From assembly GCA_016124585.1 (NCBI GenBank), contig WGNL01000007.1, positions 1 to 64,000 of the forward strand: a DNA stretch of 64,000 bases, in the 5' to 3' direction. Shown here in pieces: positions 55,245 to 63,380 of this stretch. The stretch comes from Bacteroidota bacterium. Its GTDB lineage: Bacteria; Bacteroidota; Bacteroidia; Chitinophagales; Saprospiraceae. Position 1 is the first letter of the stretch. Each line of letters starts with the position of its first letter. The position numbers and the translations under genes were made by a program. Under the pieces are notes generated by a model. It saw only the letters and a list, made by a program, of their open reading frames with translations, made no database searches and was not told the origin of the DNA.

Positions 55245-55452
55245 TTCATGAAATTGGGTTTTAAATCATGAAACGGCTTGCCATTTTTAATGAATGCTGG
55301 CTTTGAGCATAAAATTTGTAGTAGAAAAGCATCACCGAGTTGCTTTCCCGATAAATCTACTTTCCAATCCCACTTTGGTTATGATTCTTTAATAAACCCA
55401 AGCAATGCAGTGCATTGGACAGTGCCTTGATTTGGATTAAAACTTACTGCAA

Positions 55453-56154
55453 ATGAAATCCACGAAACTGATTTTGGCGGGCTGCTTAATTTTTATGTTG
55501 CCAATTGTTTCATTTTCACAAAAATTTTGGGAAATAAGTGCCTCCCCCGGCTTGATGAATTATTACGGCGACTTAACACCGCCACTGTTTACTGTTAAGG
55601 AAGTCAATTTTGGTGGGCAATTAAGTGTTCGAAGGTATTTTGACAGGGAGCATGCAATTCGAGTCAATATTTTGCACGGTAAACTAGCAGGAGACGATCA
55701 TAATTTTGATAGAAACTACCTAAGGGGTAACAGCTTCGAAGGGCGTTTGACAGAGTTTGCTGTAATGGGAGAAATAGATTTTAAGGGACGGAAGCGTTTT
55801 TCTACAAGGCATGGGTATGAAAAAATGGCTTCACTATACCTGTTTGCTGGTGGCTCTGTTGCTTATTTTGACCCAACAGTACATTACGGCAACCCTGATA
55901 GCAAGGACAAGGATATTGATTATATAAAATGGCATATCGGCATGCCCATTGGCGGCGGGGTGAAAATTGATGTCAATGAGAAATTAGTCATTGGTCTGGA
56001 ACTAAGCTATCGCTTCACCATTTCTGATTTTTTAGATGGAACACAAGCATCAGGAAATACCTATAAAAATGATTCCTATACTTTTGGAGGTGTTTCAGTA
56101 GGATACCGTCTGTTCGACAAGATGAAAGTGGCAGAAGAATCAACCCAAAAATAA
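55453..56154 (+). CDS. DUF6089-like outer-membrane beta-barrel protein
   Basis: The 233-residue protein has a signal peptide (MKSTKLILAGCLIFMLPIVSFSQ). The mature part fits an eight-strand beta barrel with the DUF6089 pattern: an early GLMNYYGDLTPP, VRRYFDREHAIRVN, LYLFAGGSVAYFDP, PIGGGVKIDVNEKLVIGLELSYRFTISDFLDG and a closing VGYRLF. These barrels are common in Bacteroidota outer membranes and their function is unknown. Confidence 0.82.
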   Translation: MKSTKLILAGCLIFMLPIVSFSQKFWEISASPGLMNYYGDLTPPLFTVKEVNFGGQLSVRRYFDREHAIRVNILHGKLAGDDHNFDRNYLRGNSFEGRLTEFAVMGEIDFKGRKRFSTRHGYEKMASLYLFAGGSVAYFDPTVHYGNPDSKDKDIDYIKWHIGMPIGGGVKIDVNEKLVIGLELSYRFTISDFLDGTQASGNTYKNDSYTFGGVSVGYRLFDKMKVAEESTQK

Positions 56155-56276
56155 TTTCAGGTATACCTAATTAGGAAATGAATTTTTGATAAAAAGGAAA
56201 AACAATTTTCTTTCTTTGAACGAAAATTGAACGTTCTGCGTTTGCTGTTTACATCCTTAGACATATATCGAAGACT

Positions 56277-56576
56277 ATGCAAGCGAATATCAAGAGAGTA
56301 CACATCATAAGTAGGCATAATGAAGGCTGGGCTGTTAAAAAGCAAGGTGCTTCTCGTGCCCTGAAAGTCTATCCAACAAAAGATGATGCACTCTTCGGAG
56401 CATTTCCCTATTTGCAACTAGGATATGACCTTGTTATTCACAGGAAGGATGGTTCTGTTGAGCAGTACAAAAAGGCAGATGAAACTAGTAGGTTCGTGGA
56501 TGCTAGTACTGGAAAAAAGCCAATAAATGGTCAGCAGAAACGGACCAACCAAAATACCAAGAGTGTAAAAAAATAG
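56277..56576 (+). CDS. DUF2188-domain protein
   Basis: The 99-residue protein matches the DUF2188 fold: VHIISRHNEGWAVKKQGASRALKVYPTKDDAL, then DLVIHRKDGSVEQYKK. The C-terminal ~30 residues are a basic, Asn/Gln/Lys-rich tail. It has no signal peptide and is small and cytoplasmic. Members of this family occur widely and their role is unknown. A Rossmannoid gene starts 83 bp downstream on the same strand, so the two may form a unit. Confidence 0.75.
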   Translation: MQANIKRVHIISRHNEGWAVKKQGASRALKVYPTKDDALFGAFPYLQLGYDLVIHRKDGSVEQYKKADETSRFVDASTGKKPINGQQKRTNQNTKSVKK

Positions 56577-56659
56577 CATTTCCACCTATCTCCTTACTTT
56601 TTTAACAAAGGCTATCCCGAATGATAGCTGACGAACCATTACAACACCTCCCACTCAAA

Positions 56660-57277
56660 ATGAGCAATTTCAACAAGAATGTTTTCATCAACTGTCCGTA
56701 TGACGATGAATACCTGCCGTTGTTGAAATCTATGATTTTTACCATAAAGTCTTGCGGATTCAATCCTAGAATTGCCTTGGAGAGGTTTAATTCAGCGGAA
56801 GTCAGGTATCAAAAAATTAAGCAATTGATTGAGGAATCTTGTTATAGCATCCATGACCTCAGCAGAATAAAAGCAGCTAAGGCTGGTGACTATTTCCGAT
56901 TGAACATGGCCTTGGAATTAGGAATGGACATTGGTTGTAGGGATTTCCATCCTGACCCGATTTTCCGGGAAAAAAAATTGCTGGTTTTAGAAGAGGAGCG
57001 TTACAGCGTCCAAAGAGGACTTTCTGATATATCCTTTGGCGATTGCAAATTTCATGATGGGAGCGAAGAAAAATTGATGAAATGTGTCAGGGATTGGTTT
57101 TATGAAAGTGGCAACAAAAAAATCAAGCCAGCCTCTGCAATTTGGGATGAGTTCAACGAATTCATGTCCAATCTTTTTGTTGATAAGACTGCTCAAGGCT
57201 ACAGTCACGAGGAGATTGACCAGATTCTGGTTCCCGAATACATTGATTGGATTGATGAGCGATTCGGTGAAAAGTGA
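56660..57277 (+). CDS. Rossmannoid TIR/SLOG-like protein of unknown function
   Basis: This ~205-residue protein begins with a Rossmannoid strand and loop (NKNVFINCPYDDEYLPLLKSMIFTIKSCGF). LERFNSAEVRYQKIKQLIEES, YSIHDLSRI, LNMALELGMDIG and KKLLVLEEERYSVQRGLSDI follow. This resembles TIR-, SLOG- or deoxyribosyltransferase-like nucleotide-processing folds in which a Glu in LELG sits at the active site. I infer a nucleotide- or NAD-related role, possibly in defence or signalling, but no family name is certain. The start is the ATG at 56660 (MSNFNKN), where the fold begins; an ATG at 56621 is in frame. Confidence 0.65.
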   Translation: MSNFNKNVFINCPYDDEYLPLLKSMIFTIKSCGFNPRIALERFNSAEVRYQKIKQLIEESCYSIHDLSRIKAAKAGDYFRLNMALELGMDIGCRDFHPDPIFREKKLLVLEEERYSVQRGLSDISFGDCKFHDGSEEKLMKCVRDWFYESGNKKIKPASAIWDEFNEFMSNLFVDKTAQGYSHEEIDQILVPEYIDWIDERFGEK

Positions 57278-57303
57278 ATTACTCAATTACGATAAACAAA
57301 AAT

Positions 57304-57330
57304 GCCCGCCCCGGTAAACCGGGAGCGGGC
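57304..57330 (-). terminator. Terminator of the SPOR gene
   Basis: The stem GCCCGC-CCCGGT/ACCGGG-GCGGGC is interrupted by one unpaired A. On the minus strand it is followed by ATTTTTGTTT, so it ends the gene at 57393. Confidence 0.8.
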
Positions 57331-57392
57331 TCCATCGTCATTGGTCTCAAGAAAAGAAAACTACTATTTTGGAACAAAGAAATCTGAAGGTA

Positions 57393-57824
57393 TTAACCCC
57401 TGATAACTTTGCGATTACCATCAGAGAATTGAATAAGCCGGGCTTTTTCTGCCTTGGGCTTAACTACATTTTTCACAAAATCAAGCGCAGCATCCTTGGA
57501 GTTAAAATTCGCCACGATGAGGTAGGAATAGCCACCTTCAGGGAGTTTTTCATACACAACATTTCCAAATTGCCGGAATAGTGGATTCGTTTTGTCCATC
57601 GGATAAGTCGATGTAGCAATTTCAATGGCATAGCCGTCGAAAAGCGCAGGAAGACGCTTGTGTGGACGAACTGAAACGGGAGCAGGAGCCGTTTTTTTGA
57701 CGGGGCTGCTGATGGATGCAAGTGTACTTTCTGGTTCGAAAGCCGTACCACCTTGACAAAAGACAGTGGTACAAAAAACCATCGCCAGAAATAAACAAAT
57801 TATGCGGGAGGCAATCTTTTTCAT
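57393..57824 (-). CDS. Secreted SPOR-like domain protein
   Basis: The 143-residue protein has a signal peptide (MKKIASRIICLFLAMVFCTTVFCQ), a Pro/Ser-rich linker (~30-58) and one SPOR-like domain (~62-142) with GYAIEIATSTYPM, GNVVYEKLPEGGYSYLIVANFNSKDAALDFV and ARLIQF. SPOR domains bind peptidoglycan with denuded glycan strands, often at division sites. This is a minimal exported version without other domains. Confidence 0.75.
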   Translation of the reverse strand: MKKIASRIICLFLAMVFCTTVFCQGGTAFEPESTLASISSPVKKTAPAPVSVRPHKRLPALFDGYAIEIATSTYPMDKTNPLFRQFGNVVYEKLPEGGYSYLIVANFNSKDAALDFVKNVVKPKAEKARLIQFSDGNRKVIRG

Positions 57825-57916
57825 GGAATTATAAATTTAATAATAATTAAATATGTAAAAATCATGCCAAGTTTTACCGATTGAAAATCAGTCTTAAGTG
57901 GCATTAACTTTACACT

Positions 57917-58114
57917 TCAGAGTAAATGCCCACTCGGGATTTCAGTACGAACAGACTTATAATCTTGTGAACGGTGGCTGTCCAATGAAAAAGACGAAGA
58001 AGAACCATCTTCATTGGAATCGGAAGCGTTGGATGGCTTTCCTGAGCCTACAGTGAAAAGTAGTAGCCCAAATGACAGGGCCATAAGACAAAATAGTGTA
58101 ACAGTGTGTTCCAT
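57917..58114 (-). CDS. Possible small single-span membrane protein
   Basis: A 65-residue frame from the ATG at 58114 has one hydrophobic helix (MEHTVTLFCLMALSFGLLLFTV), then a Ser-, Asp- and Glu-rich tail with the SSSSFSLDSHRSQD run. It has no homologue I recognise, so it is a tentative gene. The frame extends further upstream to a TTG. Confidence 0.35.
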   Translation of the reverse strand: MEHTVTLFCLMALSFGLLLFTVGSGKPSNASDSNEDGSSSSFSLDSHRSQDYKSVRTEIPSGHLL

Positions 58115-58307
58115 GCGAGCTTTGGTAAAATGTTCTGGATTATTGTTAGTATCAGTTTTCTTCCTAAAAACCAATGAGCTCGGCTGAGTTGTATGTTCAA
58201 ATCACAATGACGTTGCAAACATAGACAAATTTAATATTTATATTTTAATCTTTTGATAACTTTTTTTGAAAAATATTTTTTCGAGTTCCTAACTTTAAGA
58301 AAAGGCT

Positions 58308-58315
58308 TATATTTG
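58308..58315 (+). promoter_or_regulatory. Candidate -7 box for tRNA-Leu
   Basis: TATATTTG matches TANNTTTG. A clear TTTG at the right distance is missing; TTCC at 58286-58289 is a weak substitute. A start near 58322 would put 45 nt before the tRNA. Confidence 0.4.
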
Positions 58316-58366
58316 CACCCGCTTTTGAAAGAAAATAATTTATGTTGTTTTCACAAAAGTTAAAAT

Positions 58367-58450
58367 ACCCGTGTGGCGAAATTGGTAGACGCGCTACTTT
58401 GAGGGGGTAGTGTCCGCAAGGATGTGCTGGTTCAAATCCAGTCGCGGGTA
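58367..58450 (+). tRNA. tRNA-Leu (anticodon GAG)
   Basis: The acceptor ACCCGTG/CGCGGGT is followed by discriminator A; CCA is not encoded in the usual register. The D arm (GGTAGACGCGC) and anticodon stem CTACT/GGTAG with loop TTGAGGG give GAG. A variable arm (TGTCCGCAAGGATG) makes it class II, as leucine tRNAs are. The T arm is CTGGTTCAAATCCAG. Confidence 0.93.
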
Positions 58451-58460
58451 CCCACAGAAA

Positions 58461-58497
58461 GCGTAACGAGTTGAATCTGAACTTGTTGCGCTTTTTT
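58461..58497 (+). terminator. Terminator of tRNA-Leu
   Basis: GCGTAACGAGTT pairs with AACTTGTTGCGC (58461-58472 with 58480-58491, two G-U pairs), followed by TTTTTT. Confidence 0.85.
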
Positions 58498-58498
58498 C

Positions 58499-58545
58499 AA
58501 AAGACGAAAGGGCTACAGGTCAATCCTGTAACCCTTTCGTCTTTT
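58499..58545. terminator. Second hairpin, terminator of the sialidase-like gene
   Basis: A 21-bp stem (58499-58519 with 58525-58545, one mismatch) lies 18 bp past the stop codon of the minus-strand gene. AAAA/TTTT ends allow function on both strands. Confidence 0.8.
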
Positions 58546-58562
58546 GAAAACCTATTTTCTAT

Positions 58563-60431
58563 TTAATCAATCACCAGTTTTTTTGTCAAAGCCATTTCAT
58601 CATTCTCAACTTTGACAACATATATACCAGGATTTAAGTCCGATACATCCAAAAAAGTGCTTTGTTTGCCAGCACCTAAATTATCCAGTTTCTTACTTGA
58701 CAATTGTTCTCCCAATAAGCTGAACAAAGACAAGCTGACGACTGAACCTTGAGCTAAATCAAAGTCAACATAGACCAAAGTATGAGCTGGGTTTGGGAAA
58801 ATGGTCAGTGAATTTCGCTCTGAAATAACCTCTTTATCTTCAGAGATTATGCTAAAATCATCCTTGTTAAGTGATAAATGCATGATGTACTGGTCAGGAA
58901 CTGTTGCACCAGAAGCAGTTAGTCCGGGAATATAGTCTTGTTGATAAATCAACTGAATATTGTCACCTGTAAAAGAAGGAATGGCTGGGAAAGCAGCCTC
59001 AACAAACTCTGGCAACTCAGTTACCTCTGGGTTGATTATGCCAAATGGTGCCGACCAAGTCTCTCCTCCATCTGCTGATTTTATGATAAAAATATGGCGG
59101 TAAGTATTGCCGCCGCTACCATCCGTAAAAAGTTCGTTGAAGGCCATGTAGACTAAAAAAATATTGCCATCTGCATCAATGGAGGCAGTAGGGAAACTGG
59201 CAAGGCCAGCATTGGTATACCGATAGTCACCAATACTACCGCCCAAGGTGATTTCCATGTCGCCATCCAGGTCTTCGGCACCTGCAATGGTGGTGAGGGT
59301 GCCCGATGATTCACTCCAATAACCAATGCCATTGGTTCCCAAATAAACTGATATGCTTGCATCTGCTGTATTGCCTGCTACATAAAGTTCCCCAAAAAAT
59401 AGATGAACCATGCCTTGGTCGTCGATGACCAATGAACCGGCACCATCAGAGCTAAAAGTAGCCAATGGTTCAGGAGCATTATCATCTGGAGGGAGGTCAG
59501 ATTCAGAGTAAGCTTCACCATTCCACTTGTCGAGCGGAAAATCATAAACAACATGTTTTTCCCATGTTTCACCATTGTCCGTGGATTTCATGACAAGGAT
59601 GTCACCAAAAAGGCCCGTAATGGAGATTGCTACAGTCTCGCCCCTCGCCTCAATATTATAAGCTTCGGCCGGCATGGTCAAGTATTTTGAGCTATCGACA
59701 CCAGGTAGTACCACATCTTGTTTGTCCCAAGTTTGACCACCATCTGTTGAGCGCCAGTAAAGTGGATGGTTGGTCATGCCCAAGTATTCAGATCCGCCAA
59801 AATCGGGATGAAGTGTAATACCGACTACATGGAGGCTATTTCCATCAGCCCCGCCAGCAGCAATTTTTGCCCAAACATTGCCGCCAGGCACATCTGAAGG
59901 TAGAATATGAGGTGTCCAAGTAGTTGCACCCAATGGCTTCGTGTAGGCAATGAGTTGCCACCCAGCAGATAGTGCTTTGTGTGAAATGACGACCTCGGTA
60001 CCATTTTCCATAACAGTGTAAGAAGGGTATCCTGACCGGGTGCCTTCAACCTGTGCTGTAGGGTTAGGGCCCCAATCTGCTCCGTCGAAGTAATTGTAAC
60101 CAGTGCCTCGGTCATCGAAATTGGGCTGAATAAATGACATCTGCCAAGCTGCGCCTATGGTTCCATCACTGGGTTCTCCAATCCGTCTGCCTAAGGAAGC
60201 AATGGTTTGAATGTCAAAATTTGTGCGGCCAATTTCTTTTTCCTGAACCCGAAATCCTGTAATGGCTGCGGGTATGTTAGGAGTGTTTTCACTGGAAACA
60301 GTTCCATCTGGTGCTGTGCTTAAAATGGCTTTTCCTTTTGTCGTGCCTGCATTTACAGGCAAATTCCGGTATTGGCCGAAAGCTGCCATTAAACAGGAAA
60401 CTAGGAATGTAACAAGTAGTGTTCTTTTCAT
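58563..60431 (-). CDS. T9SS-exported sialidase-fold (BNR/Asp-box) protein
   Basis: The 622-residue protein has a signal peptide (MKRTLLVTFLVSCLMAAFG). A beta-propeller region carries Asp-box repeats: RSTDGGQTWDKQ (~223), KSTDNGETWEKH (~283) and KSADGGETWSAP (~455). A T9SS sorting domain follows (~545-622, LTIFPNPAHTLVYVDF to GIYVVKV). The catalytic Arg triad and Tyr of true sialidases are not evident from reading, so it may be a binding or other propeller protein instead of a neuraminidase. Confidence 0.82.
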   Translation of the reverse strand: MKRTLLVTFLVSCLMAAFGQYRNLPVNAGTTKGKAILSTAPDGTVSSENTPNIPAAITGFRVQEKEIGRTNFDIQTIASLGRRIGEPSDGTIGAAWQMSFIQPNFDDRGTGYNYFDGADWGPNPTAQVEGTRSGYPSYTVMENGTEVVISHKALSAGWQLIAYTKPLGATTWTPHILPSDVPGGNVWAKIAAGGADGNSLHVVGITLHPDFGGSEYLGMTNHPLYWRSTDGGQTWDKQDVVLPGVDSSKYLTMPAEAYNIEARGETVAISITGLFGDILVMKSTDNGETWEKHVVYDFPLDKWNGEAYSESDLPPDDNAPEPLATFSSDGAGSLVIDDQGMVHLFFGELYVAGNTADASISVYLGTNGIGYWSESSGTLTTIAGAEDLDGDMEITLGGSIGDYRYTNAGLASFPTASIDADGNIFLVYMAFNELFTDGSGGNTYRHIFIIKSADGGETWSAPFGIINPEVTELPEFVEAAFPAIPSFTGDNIQLIYQQDYIPGLTASGATVPDQYIMHLSLNKDDFSIISEDKEVISERNSLTIFPNPAHTLVYVDFDLAQGSVVSLSLFSLLGEQLSSKKLDNLGAGKQSTFLDVSDLNPGIYVVKVENDEMALTKKLVID

Positions 60432-60598
60432 AAGTCTGCATTTTTATTGAAAAAATTAAAGAGGTAAGGTAGGCAAATTTCAAAGGCCAAAGGAAAATGG
60501 ATGATGCAAAAGTTAGGACATTCAAAATTCTCCAAATATGCATGTAGATTTGCAGCTAGTGCAGACTCGTTTTTCAAATAAATAAACATAATTCCTGC

Positions 60599-61393
60599 AT
60601 GCCTACCATTAAAGAAATCACTGACTATTTAGAATCCATTGCCCCAACCTCCTACCAAGAAAGTTACGATAATGCGGGCCTAATTACAGGCGATCCTAAC
60701 TGGCAGGTAGAAGGCTTGCTTTGCACATTGGATGCTATAGAGGAGGTTATTGAAGAAGCAATCCACAAAGGTTGCAATCTGGTAGTGGCTCACCATCCCA
60801 TTGTTTTCAAAGGGTTGAAACGGTTCAATGGACGGAACTACGTAGAGCGAACTGTCATCAAAGCGCTAAAGCACGATGTGGCCATTTATGCTATTCATAC
60901 CAATCTTGACAATGTGCTTTACAAAGGCGTAAATGGCAAAATTGCCGAAAAGCTTGGCCTACAAAACGTTTCTATCCTTTCACCAAAAGCCGAGGTAGGT
61001 AATCCGGAGGTTGGTGCTGGCATAATTGGTGAATTGCCTAAACCTATGGGTGGCGCTGAGTTCCTGCTTTTTTTGAAAAAAAACATGCGGACGGGTTGTG
61101 TCCGCCACACACCGCTTCTTGGCCGGCCCATCAAGACCGTGGCACTTTGTGGCGGTTCCGGTAGCTTTCTTTTGCCAACAGCTATTGCGAAAAAAGCAGA
61201 TGTGTACATCACGGGAGATTTCAAGTACCATGAGTTCTTCGATGCGGATGGCCACCTCGTCATTGCGGACATTGGTCACTACGAATCAGAGCAGTTTACA
61301 ATTGATTTATTACATGAAATTATCTCTGAAAAATTTACTACTTTTGCACCCCTAAAAACAAACGTGAACACAAATCCTGTTCACTATCTTTAA
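60599..61393 (+). CDS. Nif3-like dinuclear metal-centre protein
   Basis: The 264-residue protein matches the Nif3/GTP cyclohydrolase I type 2-like family. The metal ligands appear as VVAHHPIVFKG (two His, ~65), IHTNLDN (~103, Asp) and IADIGHYESEQF (His and Glu, ~225). Many members are annotated only as dinuclear metal-binding hexamers; catalysis is uncertain. It lacks the central insert found in longer YqfO forms. A zinc-ribbon gene follows 67 bp later, as is common in Bacteroidota. A TAGATTTG box at 60545-60552 may be the promoter -7. Confidence 0.92.
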   Translation: MPTIKEITDYLESIAPTSYQESYDNAGLITGDPNWQVEGLLCTLDAIEEVIEEAIHKGCNLVVAHHPIVFKGLKRFNGRNYVERTVIKALKHDVAIYAIHTNLDNVLYKGVNGKIAEKLGLQNVSILSPKAEVGNPEVGAGIIGELPKPMGGAEFLLFLKKNMRTGCVRHTPLLGRPIKTVALCGGSGSFLLPTAIAKKADVYITGDFKYHEFFDADGHLVIADIGHYESEQFTIDLLHEIISEKFTTFAPLKTNVNTNPVHYL

Positions 61394-61460
61394 AAAATTT
61401 GGGTTACGGTAATTTGGAAATACCTGTGATTAACCGTTGACCATTAACTATCAATATAAT

Positions 61461-62222
61461 ATGGCAGAATTGACCGTTGAGGAAAAACTCAAAAGCCTCT
61501 ATGAACTGCAACTGATTGATTCTCAAATCAGTGAACTCCAAATCCTGAAAGGTGAGCTTCCGATGGAAGTACGTGACCTCGAAGACGAAATAGCTGGTTT
61601 GGAAACTCGCTTCCGTCGTTTGCAGGAGAACATGGAAGACCTGGAAGGCGAAGTAGGCCGCTACGAAGCCAATATTGCGGAATCAACCGCCTTGATTGCC
61701 CGCTACGAAAAGCAGTTGGAGAATGTGAAGAATAACCGGGAGTTCGAAGCCTTGACCAAAGAGGTGGAGATGCAACGCCTTGATATTCAGCTTTCTGAGA
61801 AAAAAATCAGGGAGTCAAAAGTGAATGTTGATGCCAAACAAGCTACCCTCACTTCCACGGAAGAGCGCCTGAATTCCAAAAAAGCTGACCTTGACCGCAA
61901 AAAAGTAGAACTTCAGGCAATCCAAGAAAAAACGGAAAAAGACGAGGAGAAGCTTCGCAAAAAAAGCGAAAAGGCTCGTAAGAAAATTGAGGAACGCTTG
62001 CTGAAAGCTTACACCAAAATCCGTGATTCCTACCGCAATGGCCTAGCTGTTGTGACTATTGAAAGGGATGCTTGCGGCGGTTGCTTCAACCAAGTGCCAC
62101 CACAGCTTCAACTGGAGATTGGCATGCGGAAGAAAATCATGGCCTGCGAGCATTGCGGTCGCATCTTGGTAGATTCCCAAATCCTGCAAGCTGCTGAAGA
62201 CCTCGTCGAAGCAGAAGATTAA
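61461..62222 (+). CDS. Coiled-coil zinc-ribbon protein (CT398-like)
   Basis: The 253-residue protein is a long antiparallel coiled coil (~10-200, rich in Glu, Lys, Leu) capped by a C-terminal four-Cys zinc ribbon (CGGCFNQVPPQ and CEHCGRILVD). This layout matches the CT398/DUF164 family that often follows Nif3. A role in RNA or transcription-related work has been proposed for the family; none is proven here. The ATG at 61461 (MAELTVEEKLK) is the family-like start. Confidence 0.88.
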   Translation: MAELTVEEKLKSLYELQLIDSQISELQILKGELPMEVRDLEDEIAGLETRFRRLQENMEDLEGEVGRYEANIAESTALIARYEKQLENVKNNREFEALTKEVEMQRLDIQLSEKKIRESKVNVDAKQATLTSTEERLNSKKADLDRKKVELQAIQEKTEKDEEKLRKKSEKARKKIEERLLKAYTKIRDSYRNGLAVVTIERDACGGCFNQVPPQLQLEIGMRKKIMACEHCGRILVDSQILQAAEDLVEAED

Positions 62223-62284
62223 AAGCTGGATACTAGATATTTGATGGGGCAATGAGTTTTAGTAAAAAATTCGCTCCTAACATG

Positions 62285-62319
62285 AAAAGCCCCTTGAAGT
62301 AAACTTCGTGGGGCTTTTT
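62285..62319 (+). terminator. Terminator after the Nif3-zinc-ribbon genes
   Basis: AAAAGCCCC/GGGGCTTTT (62285-62293 with 62310-62318) with an inner GAAG/CTTC pairing, followed by a T. Confidence 0.88.
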
Positions 62320-62343
62320 CCATTCCATATCATCCTGCATCCA

Positions 62344-63333
62344 ATGTCCAACCTTCGCTTACGGCTTTTATCCTACGTCATCATGGTTTACATGCTGATG
62401 GCCTTTGCATGGTGGTCTATGCTGCTTTTTACCAAAAACCAAGATGCGTTTAGTGCCAAAAGGGATTTAATGCGGATTGGCATGGTGGCTGAAGGAAGAG
62501 TGAAAAATCAATCTGAGTTTGAGCAAATGCCTGAATATCAAACGCTTGCAAAAAAATACAAACGGCAGGAGCGGATGATTTTCGGTGAGGCGACGATGTT
62601 TGTGCTGACTTTGCTCGCTGGGCTTTGGTTCATCAACCAAGGCTACCAGAAACAGGAAAGGGCCAACCAGCAACGCCGCAATTTCTTGCTTTCCATTACC
62701 CATGAACTGAAATCTCCGATTGCCTCCATTCAACTGGTTTTGGAAACCTTTCTTCGTAGGGAATTACCGAAGGAAAAAGCTGACAAGTTGGCAACCAGCG
62801 CCCTGCGGGAAAACGAAAGATTACATGAATTGGTGGAAAATTTATTGCTTTCAGCCAAATTGGAAACTGCCTACCAACCCATTTTTGAAGAACTCAACTT
62901 AGCCGATTTATTGGAAGATTTGATGGCAAAATCGGCGGACAGGCATCCAGAAGCGGTTATTGCCCTTGAGAAACCTGACGATTTTCCTTTGGTGAAAATG
63001 GACAAGCAGGGCATCATTTCCATCACCACCAATCTTTTGGAAAACGCCATCAAATATGCTGATGGCAAGCCAGAAATTGAAGTCAGGCTCTTCCAAGAAA
63101 ATGATAAAGTGGTGCTGGAATTTGCCGACAACGGCCCCGGCATCCCTGAAAGAGAAAAAAAACGCATTTTTGAAAAATTTTACCGAATAGGCAGTGAGGA
63201 AACCCGCCAGACCAAAGGAACAGGTTTGGGTTTGTTCATTGTCCAGCAAATTGTGAAAGCACATAGCGGTACAATACAAGTGCTTGATAATCAACCAAAA
63301 GGAACTGTATTTAAAATTGTTATTGGGTATTAA
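62344..63333 (+). CDS. Membrane sensor histidine kinase (HisKA type)
   Basis: The 329-residue protein has two membrane helices (~8-27 and ~82-102) with a short ~55-residue periplasmic part. The HisKA phospho-acceptor is His120 (SITHELKSPIASIQ). The ATP-binding domain has NLLENAIKYA, FADNGPGIPEREKKRIFEKFYR and GTGLGLFIVQQIVKAHSG. It pairs with the OmpR-type regulator 47 bp downstream. The ATG at 62344 is preferred, because an earlier in-frame start would lie in the preceding terminator. Confidence 0.93.
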   Translation: MSNLRLRLLSYVIMVYMLMAFAWWSMLLFTKNQDAFSAKRDLMRIGMVAEGRVKNQSEFEQMPEYQTLAKKYKRQERMIFGEATMFVLTLLAGLWFINQGYQKQERANQQRRNFLLSITHELKSPIASIQLVLETFLRRELPKEKADKLATSALRENERLHELVENLLLSAKLETAYQPIFEELNLADLLEDLMAKSADRHPEAVIALEKPDDFPLVKMDKQGIISITTNLLENAIKYADGKPEIEVRLFQENDKVVLEFADNGPGIPEREKKRIFEKFYRIGSEETRQTKGTGLGLFIVQQIVKAHSGTIQVLDNQPKGTVFKIVIGY

Positions 63334-63380
63334 TTGCACGAAAATACCCAATTTCTAATGCCTAATACCCAATATCAAAA

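Noticed and set aside
57369-57581. 70-codon plus-strand frame opposite the SPOR gene
   Set aside because: The minus-strand frame has a signal peptide and a SPOR-like domain, and a terminator oriented for that strand lies downstream.
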